A stretch of 64,000 nt of DNA from Palaemon carinicauda. Taxonomy: Eukaryota > Arthropoda > Malacostraca > Decapoda > Palaemonidae. Below, piece after piece: positions 35,261 through 47,439 of the stretch. The translations under genes and the position numbers were made by a program. How positions within the stretch are numbered: position 1 is the stretch's first letter; every line of letters begins with the position of its first letter. Below the pieces are notes generated by a model, which ran no database searches, was not told the DNA's origin, and saw nothing but the letters and a program-made list of their open reading frames with translations. The stretch is taken from positions 26,256,654-26,320,653 of the forward strand of contig NC_090767.1 in the NCBI RefSeq assembly GCF_036898095.1. The letters run 5' to 3'.

Positions 35261-36599
35261 CTGTACAGTATTTCTACTGTTATTTCTTGTTCAGGAATTT
35301 TGTATTATCTTCTGGCTTTTACAAGTTCCCCACTAAAATTCTTTCTTGCAGAGCTAAGAAATTTACTATATGTTTCCATTAGGAAAATGGCCAATGTTGA
35401 TTAAAAAGTATGTTTAGACATTTTTACTTTTCTATATTCATCTCTTGTATTTCTGTACTTGTATAAACCCTCAAGTTGTTGGGAGATTTCTTTCCTTCCG
35501 CGTGTCGGTGCGGTTAACATTGCCCCACTCTTGTGTGGAACACAAGTTCTTTGCACTGACACCCGTACGAAGAGTTACTGTACTTAAAGTCGGCTAGAGG
35601 CTGCGAGGATTCTTCACAATGGCTGAAATTACTGGCTATACCACCAATTGCACTAACTGTGCAGCCTCTACAACATTTACAATGCTTCTAGAAGGCTAAA
35701 TTCACTAACTGCTCTACCATTAATCAGGGACGAAATTGATCCCAGGTTCCAACGAAGGGATGCTTTTTCGTGCGTCATTTTTCCAGCTTTCATCATTTGC
35801 CCCTTTTACTTTCTAAGCAGAAGTCAAAGCTTAACTCTCTTCCATCCGATGTCACTTGCATCTTGGGTTATTTGTGAGTCAGTTGTGTCTCTTGATGTCT
35901 GGTCCCTTCATGCAATAAGGGAATTTATTATTGTCAAGTCTAAGGAAGATACCACGTCTACTGTCCTAAGAGTATCTCTCTATTTCTGTTAAGGTCCAGA
36001 AACTTGTTTTGCTTTCTGTGCATATCATAGGTGTTTTCCACTTGTGTTGAATCAAAGTGAAACATCACCCAGTTTTTCATTTTTATGCTTGATTTGTAAA
36101 TGGCTTGGTATTGTTAGTATATGATATATCAAATGCTATACTGGACATGGTTATTTCTTGGACCTAACTTGTTTCCACTATTAGATCAAGACTATCTTTG
36201 GTCTGCTTTGAATCTTGATGTTTATCCTGACTTTGTATGTAGTCAGAAAGAAATAAACACAATATTTTCTTATAGAAATATGATCTATATTGCTCCTTTT
36301 CAATCATAGGTTATGACAAATGTATTGGAGGCTTTGACCTTGGTATGTCCTCTCAGGATGCAGTCTTTGGTGCTTTGACTGCATTGGGAAAGTGTCAGGT
36401 CACCTTAGAGGATATTTTGCTGGTTTTCTCCCCTTCACTTGCGGGGTTTTCGATGGACTTATTATATCCTAGTTTTGCAGAGTTAATTTATAGCTGCTTA
36501 CAGTACCTCAGATTGAAATCCTAGTGTGTTTTCAGTGATGGTCTAGAAATGGATATTTTATGCTTCTGTATCACTTGACAAATATTGGAAGAGTCTCTG
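35261..36599. other. No gene recognised
   Basis: A GC-richer stretch at 35500-35830 has no frame of note. It shares AGAAGGCTAAATTCAC (35689) with 43336, a possible remnant of one more dispersed repeat. Confidence 0.4.
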
Positions 36600-38060
36600 C
36601 CATGCTATGCTTTTGTCTTACAAGACAACTTATCTTATAGCTCCAATGTCGAACCCACAGAAGGATGTTGTCCTTTGCCTCTCTGAGGTCTTGACCTGAG
36701 CAATGAGGGCCCAGTGGGCACCCTCATACGATGTGTTATACTGTTTGTAGTGTTGTCCTAAATGGGAATTCAGGGTTGGGGGCTAATCTCCATTTGTGTT
36801 AGTTATCTCCAACTTTGCCCACTTTCGCCCTTGCTCCGTTCAGGGTTACCCACTCCTTCCTGGTGAGGGTTGTTTCGCTGGACAGGCCTTTGTTTGGGCT
36901 GGGCAACACCTCATTGGATGGCCTTTGGTCGCTTCCCACCACTTCTCTAGCCTGTGAGCAGCTGATCGTTTTGGTTCTTGTCCATCCACTGTTGCGAAGC
37001 TTTTGTGGGATTTCAGTCATCACCTTCTTCGTGGTGATTGGACACTGGATGCCTGGGGTCATTAATTTGTTTATTCTTTTCAGTTTTTGCTAGCATTTCT
37101 TGTCGAATATTGGGTGGTGGGATACCAGCTATTTTATATAAAGAGAGTAGAGTGGTTGATTTTACAGTGCCAGTAATAATCCAACAGGATTTATTTAGTT
37201 CTGGGTCTACCTTATGCGCATGGCATGATCTTGGCCCACACTTATGCTCAGTACTCCACAGTAGAGTAACAGAGTGGCAGGGCTTTTTGTCTCAGAGTCT
37301 CAGGGATTGTTCTTCTGTAGCTGGTGTTGCCGAATTTGCTGAGGCGGCTGTTCCTGGTTGCTACTTTATGTTTGCTATTGTTTGTGTGCTCTTAAAAGGA
37401 GAGCGTTCTGTCAAGGGTGACGCCTAAGAAGACTGGGTAGGTGTGATTGTCCAGTTCTTTCTCAATCCATTTGATCTTTAGCTATCTATTTGCTTCCATA
37501 CAGGTTAAACTTTTGTCTTCCTTGTAAATGATGAAGAAGACCTTCTATTCAGTCCTACTAATAAGGTTGACTGTGATGTTAACTGCTACATTACTTGCAG
37601 TCAGGTTCTTCAATTCTTGGTATTTGTGTATAACAGAGAATAAAGTCTGCTTTAACCTTTTTTGTCAGCTTAGGTGATTGGTGTTTGTGCCTTGAAAAAA
37701 CATTTTTGTGTTTGTGCAGTGGATAAGGCATGTTGACTATTCCAAAATTATGCTGTTTACTTTGTTTTCTGTGAATATGCTATTTATTTTCACTTCCATA
37801 AATATAGTATTTATTCGGTTGCAAATTATTGATAAATCATTTCTCCATTGTTCTGGTGATTTCTAATTAGGTTGTGGGTTGGCGAAATTGTCTATAGCCA
37901 TCCAGTTTCCCGTAAAATAGAAAGAAACAAGATTGGTGCAACAGGACGTTGATCACCATTGTAGGGTTGGTGATAATATTGATAACTTTTGTTGATGTTC
38001 TACTTTTGCCAAGAGGAACCTATCACTGTCTCTTGTTTGCAAGAGTACAGTGAAGCTTTT
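36600..38060 (-). pseudogene. Jockey-type LINE polyprotein, decayed
   Basis: Read on the minus strand, about 37440-37385 gives the RT-tail motif HTYPVFLGVTLDRTLS, and about 36870-36640 gives the jockey C-terminus: TLNGARAKVGKVGDN, a stop, HKWRLAPNP, TTLQTV-stop-HIV and CPLGPHCSGQDL. The TLN-x-x-R-x-x-x-G-x-x-G-D and HIV-x-x-CPL spacing is characteristic, although Cys residues expected between them are mutated (EFPF). Many stops and indels. Upstream of 37440 the sequence is too eroded to mark the RT catalytic site. A second, more decayed copy lies at 38445-38960. Confidence 0.72.
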
Positions 38061-38089
38061 TCATAGTGAACAAGGTTTTTAGAATGGTG

Positions 38090-38190
38090 GCCATCATCAT
38101 CATCTCCTCCTACGCCTATTGACGTAAAGGGCCTCGGTTAGATTTTGCCAGTCGTGTCTATGTTCAGCTTTTAATTCAATACTTCAAAAC
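38090..38190 (-). mobile_element. RTE-like LINE 3' fragment, reverse
   Basis: CATCATCATC then TCCTCCTACGCCTATTGACG, GGGCCTCGGTTAGATTTTGC and TTTTAATTCAATACTTC are the inverse of the end of the LINE at 43965-44030 (GGCTGGCGAAATCTAACAGG, CGTAGGAGGAGATGATGATG). Confidence 0.78.
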
Positions 38191-40171
38191 GCATTCTTGT
38201 CCGTCACTACCATCGCATATTAGTTTGCTTGATTTGAATCGTTTGTCAAATCGGTCAGTGCAGGCCTCAAGCTTTATGGCAAGTGCTTGTCTTTTGTTCT
38301 TTGTTGCTTGAGAGTCTGTTTCCTTGCTTTTTCTGCATGATAAATCTGTAGTACACAACTATTGTCTTGCTTGTTGAATGAAGTGATGTACTGTGGAGCA
38401 TCTGATCCCCTATTTCTTCTCTATGCATCTTGTATATCTTCATTAGGTTCTGTCAAGGGTGACACTTAGACTCCTCTTAATCAACCTATAAAATTAAGGT
38501 TAACTTTGAAGTCAGATCTTTCAGTTCTTGGCATTCCTTTATGCCGGAGAATCCAATCTGCTTTGACCTCTCTCTCTCTCAGGTTTATTGTCTGTTTGTG
38601 CTCTGAATAAAGTATGCATTTATTCATACTATATTCATACACTCCCTGGCATGAAAAACCTATTCAGTCTGTGCTCTGAATATGCTATTCATTTCATGTT
38701 CCCTGGATAAGTTATTAATTTTCTACGGCTTGAGTATGATAGTAATTTTTTGTTCCCTGAAAATGCTATTCGTTGTCTCGTTAATACGAGGTTCTTCTGT
38801 CTTCTCGACAAAAGGCTCCACCATTATTCTGTTCCCTTGCTACCAACTGTGTATTTATGTGCGGCCATTCTGTTTCTCGTAAAATGAAAAGAAGAGAGAG
38901 ACTTGTCACCTCTGATCAGTTGATCAACTATTTCAGTTGGCATTGGTGAATCATACACCATTGATACCTTTTTTTCTTCTCTTTACATTTATGAAAATAA
39001 ACTTATTGCTCTGTCTCATTTGGGGAAGTACTGTTTATAGTTATTTGCTAATTGAAATCCTTTCTAATGTCATATGAGCTTTGATTGGATGAGGTTTTAG
39101 AAGGACGTCCTACTGTGTATAGTAGCTTGCTTCCTTCAAGTCTTTTTGAGGTAATCATCTATCAAATTGTTTTGTGAAGACGTCAAGCTTTTTATTAAGT
39201 GACACGTTCCTGTCATTTTCCTTTGGATTTGCCTACAGTTGTCCTCACAATCTTGGTCTATGTCTAGTGAGTCTGGTTGGAGGTTCATTGCCCAATACCC
39301 ATACACCTTTGTGTGTGCTAGATCTGGGGCACACTGAAGTTGCCTTGCTTGTTGAATAAAACCAGATATCACATATTAATTGACCCTCTTGTTATTTTTC
39401 TCTGTATTTTATATTTCCCCATTTTACCCTGGTGCAATTTAGCCCAAACTCCTAAATCCAGATCTCATTGGTGCAAGACTGAAGCTTGTTCTTACACCAA
39501 GACAGGAGTAAAGGATTTTTCAATCTTGTTATATTCTCGTTGCTTCTACAATGTTAACATCAAATTGATTTGGATGATCTCTGCCTATTTCATCTTCTAG
39601 TGGAGACAGGGACTTTGGCATTTCCTCATGAATAGAAATGACTTGGAGATGACTTAGAGAAAGGACTTATGATATTACCTTATTGAGAGCCTGAATAGAA
39701 ATCTGTTATTGAGTCTTGGCACAATTATTACCAATTGATTAGTCGTGTTCGTGGGACTTTATCATCCTCTGGTTTATATCCTCGCCCAAATTGATTGCTG
39801 TTCCTTTTGCACCATTGGTAATATTTTGTCTGTTTAATGAAGTTTGATGAATATTGTAGAAATAGTGGATGATTTTCTTCATTCCTAGAAAGTTTACTCG
39901 CACAGATAGAGGATTTTGTCTTGAAATTTGTCCCCTCCTTGTTTGGAATTTGCCGCTGTGTCAGCCAGTTGAAATGAAGATCATTGTGAAGATATCCAAA
40001 CCGATACAATATCAAGGACAATCAGAGATTTCAGACGGCCATTTGTTAAAACCGCACAATTGGAAAGGGACATTATAAATAAATCTCGCCTTTTGGTTAA
40101 CAGAACAAGCAGGAAATAACTATATTATGTACAGATAGTTTGATATTACGTAAAGGTCAGGCAGTAATTTG
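38191..40171. other. Decayed region with a second jockey-LINE-like copy
   Basis: 38445-38960 is similar to 37400-37910 in the same orientation: CTGTCAAGGGTGAC at 37409 and 38453, and TCTGCTTTAACC / TCTGCTTTGACC at 37648 and 38558. It looks like a tandem copy ~1040 bases away. Short minus-strand frames at 39136-39372 and 39728-40021 are not recognised. Confidence 0.45.
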
Positions 40172-40263
40172 CCCGCCCAGGAAGGTATCCGACTGCTGTC
40201 TTATGGTATTTAAGGTGACCTTAGTACCTTAAGCACGTCTCTCGTAGCCTTGCCTGGGCGGGC
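40172..40263. repeat. Hairpin with 12-16-base GC-rich stem
   Basis: GCCCGCCCAGGAAGG (40172-40186) pairs with CCTTGCCTGGGCGGGC (about 40247-40262), one bulge. The ~60-base loop has AGGTGACCTTAGTACCTTAA. It is followed by a CpG-rich stretch to about 40380 with a possible GTGAGT donor at 40331. Confidence 0.65.
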
Positions 40264-40389
40264 ACGCTGCCTGTGCTATCTCGTCTCTTCGGGGGAATGC
40301 AACGCTAGTTCGATCCGGCGTCTCGCTGGGGTGAGTTTAGCGGACGTCGGGGCAGTACCCCGGACGGATGTCACCCCCTTTTCCAAGGT

Positions 40390-41775
40390 CTTTCACCCAT
40401 CAGAGAAGCATCGCATGTAAACGGTGTCTATCGGACATTTGTTTGGTCTTGCTGCTTTCTCGGAAGTTTTCAAAACCTGATTTAATGAAATGTGCTCGAA
40501 ACGAAGACTCGTGCGTTTGTTGGCGACTCGTTACATTTAAGTAAATTATAAACATCTGATCATTAATGAAGATTCATTTACATTTTTCAGTTTTTCATAT
40601 TTCTTCTGATGCTATGATATGAATAATGTAGAATTCAGGTTAACTATTGTGTAATTCAATTGAATAAATTCTTCATTTCACTATTCAATCGTTTGATTAA
40701 GCACATACTAAGTATTTCATATTAAGGAGGAATTAAACAGGTACGTTTCATGAAGAGTAGTGAAATAAATAAATAATTTCTTTGTAATCCAAATATTTGA
40801 TTTGTAAATACATGGAAAAAATGTGTTTGAAGTTTGAGGTCACATTTATAATACATTCTTAGTTTGGTGAATTAAATTTTAATTGGAATTTATTATTTGT
40901 ACAATTATTTTTTATATGAAAGGAATGTGTAACTTATGGCCAATTCTAATGCATTTTTTGATATTCTATATTCTTGAACTGGACTTATTTTCTATGATAT
41001 TGCATTATAGAAATTAGAATATAAAACAAAACTGAAATGACACCCCAAGTGTCTTATAGAGAGTACACCTTCCGATCACATGGTATAGGTACACGGATAC
41101 TCTTCTTGTGTAAACATACTTTCTGCCGACAGTATTCCATCTGACCGTGATGTAAAATGGAATTAAGTTTGACTTCTTTTCTTTAAAAGGAATATAAAAT
41201 TGCTTTGTTAAAGATGGTGTTTGACTTTGAATGGGTTAAAAATATAAATTTAAATATAAATTTAATATCTTGTCATGATTTTATAAAGCAATTTTGCTTC
41301 AGTTTATTAAATGGAACTTTTGAAAATCAGTCGTTTAACCAAACTATAAATGTGACTTTATAATTTTCCCAACTAATTCTGGTTCAAGATGACCTCTTTA
41401 ATTATGACATTTTAAATCACCTTTTAAGAATTACATCTAAGAACTTTATATAAAGGATAAAATATGGCAGTTTCATCTCAAGTTATAATAAACCTCTAAC
41501 TAACTTTGAGAAAACCAATTTCACTTTAACCAAAAATGGAAGACCTCTTAGTGGCAATTCTCCCATTAACCAAGGCAGTTGCCAGATACTCAATTTCCCA
41601 TTCAGATAAAAGGCACACGACACAATAGTCTCGGTAGTACCTCCGGCATTGTCTGCCTACTGTACGGATTCTCTGACCTGCAGGGCACCAAGGGAAGGTC
41701 GCCAAGTGCCTGCAAAGCCGTTCTGTGAGGTCAGCCCCTATTTTGGGGGGGACACTAATGTACATGAAAAAATAA
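40390..41775 (-). repeat. Right arm of the ~1.4-kb diverged inverted repeat
   Basis: The inverse counterpart of 31985-33395. Anchors on the plus strand are TCTCGGAAGTTTTCAAAACC (40457), TAGAAATTAGAATATAAAAC (about 41008), CTCAATTTCCCATTCAGATA (41589) and GTTCTGTGAGGTCAGCCCCT (about 41720). The minus strand has a 79-codon frame across the outer GC-rich part (41765-41526), absent in the other arm, so probably chance. Confidence 0.72.
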
Positions 41776-41944
41776 AATTTAAAAAAATATATTTTTTTAT
41801 TTTTGTACTTTGATTAAATAAAAGTAAATCTTTAACTTTAACTTTATTAGTCGTTGTTTTAATTACATATTCTTACATAGTAATATTTTCCGTACATCAT
41901 GATGCATTATTATGCAAGTAAAAGGCATAAAATATTAACCCAAA

Positions 41945-42495
41945 ATATATCTTATATGAATCATTGTTTAAGTTCATAAAAAATGTATTTTGTAATTCGA
42001 GTTTAAATGTTCCTGTATTGTTTTAAATATACCACATCATTTTGAGGAGTACTGTCGTCATTTAGGTCGATTGTTGGACACTCGTAAGTGAATTCAATTC
42101 CCCAAGTCGTTTGAGAAATACACTACTGTATAATACAGTTGTATAGCTTACAGAGGTACTGTATTAATGATACATCAAACTATACATTTCCTTCTGTTTT
42201 TCTTTAATTTGTAACAATGTCGGAAACATTGTTATGGCTTAAAGAGAATAAGCAGGAGGAGATGTATAGGTTCATATCAGAAATACAGGACTTCTCACAT
42301 CTATACAGCTGTTGTATTATACAGTAGTGTATTTATAAAACGCCTCTGAGATGTTAAACCACTTACTAGTGACCAACACTCGACCAAAATGACGACAGTA
42401 CCCCTCAAAATGATTTGGTATGTTCACCACAATTCAGGAACATTTAAATATGTTACAAAAATACATTTTTATGACCATAAAAGAATCATAATTTA
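41945..42495. mobile_element. Fold-back element with ~190-base inverted arms
   Basis: The left arm (about 41950-42150) contains AAATGTTCCTGTATTG, ATCATTTTGAGGAGTACTGT, CGTCATTTAGGTCGA and CACTACTGTATAATACA. The right arm (about 42300-42490) contains the same blocks inverted in reverse order. The ~150-base centre is unique. There is no coding sequence. The arms differ at roughly one base in six to eight, so it is old. No terminal duplication could be fixed. Confidence 0.8.
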
Positions 42496-43164
42496 ATAGT
42501 TTAATAATCAATGCAAAATCATATTAAATTACAATTTCAAATTACAGTTTTGTGAAATTGAAAATTAATGCAAAATCATATTTTGAGAATCTATAATTTG
42601 ATTCCTTGAAACAATAGAATAAATACGCTGCTCAAAAAACAATAAATTATTTCAATGAAAATTTTGAATATTAATATAAAAAATGAGTCATAAACAAAGT
42701 GTTTATATCAAAATGAAAAATATGAATAAAAGTTGCAAAGTAAAATCTACAATTGTTCATTACGTTTGAAACAGGAAAATTATTTAGAAAATACTAAACA
42801 TTTTTTCAATTTGATAATAGTGACAAATTTAATAGCTAAAAATTCGGTTGAAATGGACAACCTTTGTGGACTTGTCTGTCCGCTATTCCTCACTGGCTTG
42901 GAGTTGTCCAAAACTAAAAATTTGATACAAAAATTGTTTTTAAAATAACTTTTACTTCACATATATGAAAATCTTTTTAATCTTCACCTACATTGGCATA
43001 AATTCTCCAATCTTCAAATAATTTGTCTACATAACATTGTCCTCTCAGTTATAAAAATAAATAAAATTTGTATTAATTATGACAAACTAAATTTGATATA
43101 TCTCGTGAAACATTTAGTTATAAGCAGTTTGCACTTACAGGTCTTTAAGCAAATCAATCATTTA
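42496..43164. other. No recognisable feature
   Basis: Very AT-rich. Confidence 0.45.
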
Positions 43165-43275
43165 TTGATTTCCTTTCCTCACTATGCTATTTTTCCCTAT
43201 TGGAGCCCTTAGGGCTTCTAGCGTCTTGCTTTTCCAACTAGGGTTGTAGCTTGGCTAGTAATAATAATAATAATC
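43165..43275 (+). mobile_element. Family A retroposon tail
   Basis: CCTTTCCTCACTATGCTATT to TTGTAGCTTGGCTAGTAATA with an (AAT)n tail. Confidence 0.85.
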
Positions 43276-43609
43276 AATGGAACATCTTTGTTTATATATT
43301 CTGAAAGTTGAATTTCATGGGATGTGTATACTTCCAGAAGGCTAAATTCACAGCCAGACCTTTGCTCAGACGGTATATATAACATTTAAAATGCTTCCAG
43401 AGCTCAAATTACTGGCCGTTCTTTCCTTAAACCTCTACAATGTTTGCGCTTACAAAAGGGTAAATATAGAAGCTACAAAACCAATTGAAATTAAGTTTTA
43501 CCACAATTTTCAATGATACTTCTGTAATTTCTTTAAACTAACATACCTTGGTAATGTATTTTACTAAATATCAAGTTATTTAGAATATTTTAACTCAAAC
43601 TTTAGAATA
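43276..43609. other. No recognisable feature
   Basis: AT-rich; see 35261-36599 for one shared 16-base block. Confidence 0.45.
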
Positions 43610-44012
43610 TATTACTATCATTATTACATGGACAAAAGTCATGGTATGACAATGGAACAATCTCCAATAGATTTAGTAGATTTGAGAACAAAGCTCTCAG
43701 AAGGATATTGGGAGTGAAATGGCAGGACAGGATTAGAAATGAGACTATAAGAGAGATTACTAGAGTGCCATATGTGGATGAGATCATGGCGAGGGGTAGA
43801 TGGAGATGGTTTGGGTATGCTCTTTGCACTCCAAAAGAGAGATTAGTTCACCAAATGTTCAGCTGAGCTCCATGAGGCACTTAGAAGAGTTGGAAGACCC
43901 AGGCCTACATGGATGAGGGCTATGAAGCATGTAGGAGATGATAAATGGAGAAGTATTGATTTAAAAGCTCAAGATAGAGACGGCTGGCGAAATCTAACAG
44001 GCGTAGGAGGAG
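43610..44012 (+). pseudogene. RTE-like LINE C-terminal domain, frameshifted
   Basis: The translation shows RFENKALRRILGVKWQDRIR, ETIREITRVPYVDEIMARGR, WRWFGYALCTPKERLVHQMF, a stop at 43864, then in a shifted frame ALRRVGRPRPTWMRAMK and DDKWRSIDLKAQDRDGWRNL. This is the well-conserved C-terminal region of RTE-type LINE polyproteins in invertebrates. The copy is 5'-truncated (starts in AT-rich DNA near 43610) and ends with a GATGATGAAGATG simple tract (44013-44034), as a LINE tail should. Confidence 0.8.
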
Positions 44013-44475
44013 ATGATGATGAAGATGAAGATGAATTCAAGCTTGAAGTTACCAACAACTTGAAGTCCAGACAGAATAAGGAACTTGTAAACCAGAATGT
44101 TTTAAAAGAGGTTTTTAAGATGAGGAAATTATAACTTATGAGAAAAATCACTTTGGAAAGAGGAACCAAATTTGGAAAACAGAAGACTATAAAAAGTATA
44201 TTGGAAATTTTCCTGCTAAATAAAAGCATAGAGATGTAATATTAATGTGTTTTTTAACTAATATTTTCAAAAATTTTAAAGGATTGACTCTATTCTACTT
44301 AAAATGGTCAAATAACATGTTAGTCATTCTTATTTTCTAGTTTCAAAATGCAATTTTATCTATAATTTATCATATGATATTGAAAATTGTCAAATGACTA
44401 GTTTGTAATTATTAAAAAAAATGACTTTAAAGTAATTTTCTATTAAAAATTAATATATCTCACAGCTAATTTCTC

Positions 44476-44478
<3 letters not shown>
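44013..44478. other. LINE simple-repeat tail and AT-rich spacer
   Basis: (GATGAA)n-like tract at 44013-44034, then AT-rich DNA without features. Confidence 0.5.
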
Positions 44479-44553
<75 letters not shown>

Positions 44554-44572
44554 TGTGTGTGTGTGTGTGTGT
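44479..44572. repeat. (GA)n(GT)n compound microsatellite
   Basis: About 36 GA units followed by about 10 GT units. Confidence 0.97.
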
Positions 44573-44576
44573 CATA

Positions 44577-44631
44577 TACCCTAATCAAGAGGAAAGTAGT
44601 CACTGAACAATTACAATACAGTAGTTAACCC

Positions 44632-44700
<69 letters not shown>

Positions 44701-44860
44701 GCTTACCATAGCTGAAGTCTCTCTTCTACCCTTATGAAGAGGAAAGTAGCCACTGAACAATTACAGTGCAGTAGTTAACCCCTTTGAGTAATGAAGAATT
44801 GTTAGGTAATTTCAGTGTTGTCAGGTGTATGAGAACAGAGGAGAATGTGGAAAGAATAGG
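44577..44860 (-). mobile_element. Family A retroposon 5' segment, duplicated around a (GA)n tract
   Basis: The block GAGGAAAGTAGTCACTGAAC...GTAGTTAACCCCTTGA (44588-44635) is repeated as GAGGAAAGTAGCCACTGAAC...GTAGTTAACCCCTTTGA (44740-44788), with (GA)n 44634-44698 between. Both are the inverse of 34530-34575. The second runs on to about 44860 like the inverse of 11580-11640. Confidence 0.75.
44634..44698. repeat. (GA)n microsatellite
   Basis: About 32 GA units lying between two copies of the same family A block. Confidence 0.97.
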
Positions 44861-47280
44861 CCAGACTATACATCATCTTTACAACCTGCAAAGTATTGCT
44901 AATCTTAAACCTTTTTTACGTCCTCATATTTAACACCATTCAAATTGTTAGTTGCTTGGATTAACCTGTACAAAACATATTGTATCTATCAAAATCTCTC
45001 CAAGTATTACTTGAAATAGATAGGACAGAAATATGCATATTTCTGGCAATAGCTGTGGAGGTTAAGTTTTTTTATACTGATAAGTTTAAATACCCTGACC
45101 AAAACTATAAGTTCTACACTGCAAGATGGAAATTTAAAATTTTCACATATTTTGATCATAATAAAAGACCAAATACTAAGTTACTATCATAATTTAAATA
45201 TATAGTTAGAGTCACTTCTTGAGTCCAAATATCTCTCAAGATTTTCACCTACTCAAAGACAATAAACAAACGAGATGAAATACAATAAAAAGCCAAGAAA
45301 TAAGACACTCAAGATGATTCACAATAATTGTGCCATCGTCTTTTGTGCTACAGTAACATACAGAAGTCATAAGATCAGGAAATATGAGATCTTGTTACCA
45401 AGAAACCAGACAGAACATTGAGAATAGTGAAACTCTAAAGAGATCTACCTAAGGAAGGGGTCAAACAGTTACAAAAAATAACCTTTTTTTTCTAAGTCTT
45501 ACAAAAACCGAGACACTAAATGGTGACCGATTCAACAATACCTATACATATCTTGAACTTAGTCTATTTAAGAAAGGTGTTAAGTGCTGGGAGACCATTT
45601 GCCAACCGAGCCCTGGGGAAAACCTTACAGTTAAACTGTGAAGTCAAAGCTAGAAGAGGATGGACAGAAAGTGCAAAACCATGAACGGCAGCCAAGATTG
45701 GATTCATATCAAGTAGGGTCTACGAACTGAATACTCTTTGCTTAATAAACACCAACTTCTGCATCTTATGAAATCAAGGTCTTAAAGTTAGATGGAAGAA
45801 AACAAGATATCAACACAAGATTGAATTGAATTCTTTCAACAGAGGACCCATTTCTATACCTGAAAAAAGCCAATGTGGAAATTTAGTGCGAGAGGATTTC
45901 CCATTTAGTAACAATCGTTTTCCTTGCTAAGTATACGAAACACTGACAGAGAGAGCAAACTTTCTCTAAAAACCATTCCCAAATTGATGAAGACTACAAC
46001 ATCCAACAGAGGTGGAAACACGTGATGTTTCGAGCAATCTTGTAAAATGGCACCCAATGTTCAGTCTTGTCGATCTTGTGCGGAAGACCTTATTGAGATT
46101 GCAAACTTATGTCGATCTCTCGTTTTACCTAAACTTTCCTGATGCACACACACACTTAAGAACAAGAAAACCATTGGGTTATTATCAACCTGCTAAGACA
46201 TCGATTTCCCAGAATGAAATGAGATATTTATCTCGTTGAAAATAAAATTTCTAGTTTGGGAAAAAATTCTTGCCCTTGTGCCTCCATTTCCCGACATTGT
46301 TTATACCAAAGACGTGTTGTCAAGAGTGTACAGCAATGACGTTATCTTTCACTAGATAACCCGACAAAACTAATGCCTTGAACAAGGAGTAACTAGGACA
46401 TTTTAGAGCGTTTGTAACCCTACAATCGAGCAATTATCTATACTGTACACGATTTACCTCCAAAGTAGCTCCCATTTTACCAGACAGATTCAGAACCTTG
46501 AGATTTCCTCACTGAAGTCAACTAATGAAAAGCCCAAGAATGAAGAAGTTGCAAATGATTTTCGAGGGATGGAATGAGACAGGAACTGATTTTGGCACCA
46601 AGATCTGCTCCCATCCTGTTTAAGATGAAACTGGAAGGGAAATATTCTGAGTTGAGCAATTAGGAATTTACTTCTCCGTGAATGATAAAGGTCCTTGGAC
46701 ACTTATCGTCTTTTGGGAAGAGTTTCTTATTTTGACAATAAGCAGAAAAATGTGAATTCTTCTCTCCCACAGAAAGGCATGGAAAGAAACTGAGGCAAAT
46801 CTCATTCTTAAATCAAATGGATGGGTTAAAATCTGACAAGAATTCTTGACATTACCAACATCCCAGACTTCACAAGAACCTACGGGTTTCAAAGAAGGAC
46901 TTCTCAATTATCTTTAAGAACTAGACAACCATATCAAAGAATTCTAACTACCGAGGATTTAACCAGTTGGATTGGATTATAGAATTTAGGGCTCGAGGAA
47001 AGCACTACGGCATCAAAGGCCACTCAACTATAAGATACAAATTAATCAACCATTCCCGTACACTCTCACCTTTTGTTATCATTCGAAACTATAAAACAAA
47101 TCACACCAATTCTGCATAATATCCAAATATGAATAAGAAGCAATTAAAAAGATTAAATAAATTAAAATTAATTAAAGCTTGTGATAAAACCCAATACCTT
47201 TGGTGCCGACATTTTTTATATAATCTACCCGAGTGACAAATAAAATTGTTTGGCAGCGGTGAGGCCAGTCATGATTTCCA
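44861..47280. other. No gene recognised
   Basis: 2.4 kb with only short frames (such as 46012-46239). A block near 46985-47035 (TTTAGGGCTCGAGGAAAGCA, CATCAAAGGCCACTCA) resembles the inverse of GAGTGGCCTTTGATG at 30521, a further small dispersed repeat. Confidence 0.45.
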
Positions 47281-47421
47281 TCTGTTTTGCAACTTTTGAT
47301 GGCTTTCTTGAGTCGGCCGAGAGCTTCGTAAGAATCCTGGAGTCCATTGGGGGATTCTTTAGACTCTTGGAGTAGGCTGAGGGCTTCATAAGACTCCTGG
47401 AGTCCATTGGGGGATTCTTAA
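47281..47421. repeat. 60-base minisatellite, split by the piggyBac-type element
   Basis: Units of exactly 60 bases (about 47311 and 47371) share GAGTCCATTGGGGGATTCTT and GGGCTTCATAAGACTCCTGG. The third unit resumes at 50227 (TTAAGACTCTTTGAGTTGAC, GAGGGCTTCGTAAGACC). On the minus strand the unit is a 20-residue peptide repeat (PMDSRSLMKPSAYSKSLKNP). Confidence 0.85.
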
Positions 47422-47439
47422 CCCTGGATAGGTACGGTC

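Noticed and set aside
41526..41765. 79-codon minus-strand frame in the right arm
   Set aside because: The matching left arm has no corresponding frame.
47235..47275. TTTGGCAGCGGTGAGG as an LTR retrotransposon primer-binding site
   Set aside because: No second LTR, polypurine tract or coding region nearby.
47225..47407. Minus-strand frame with a 20-residue repeat
   Set aside because: It arises because the minisatellite period (60) is a multiple of three; no other coding evidence.
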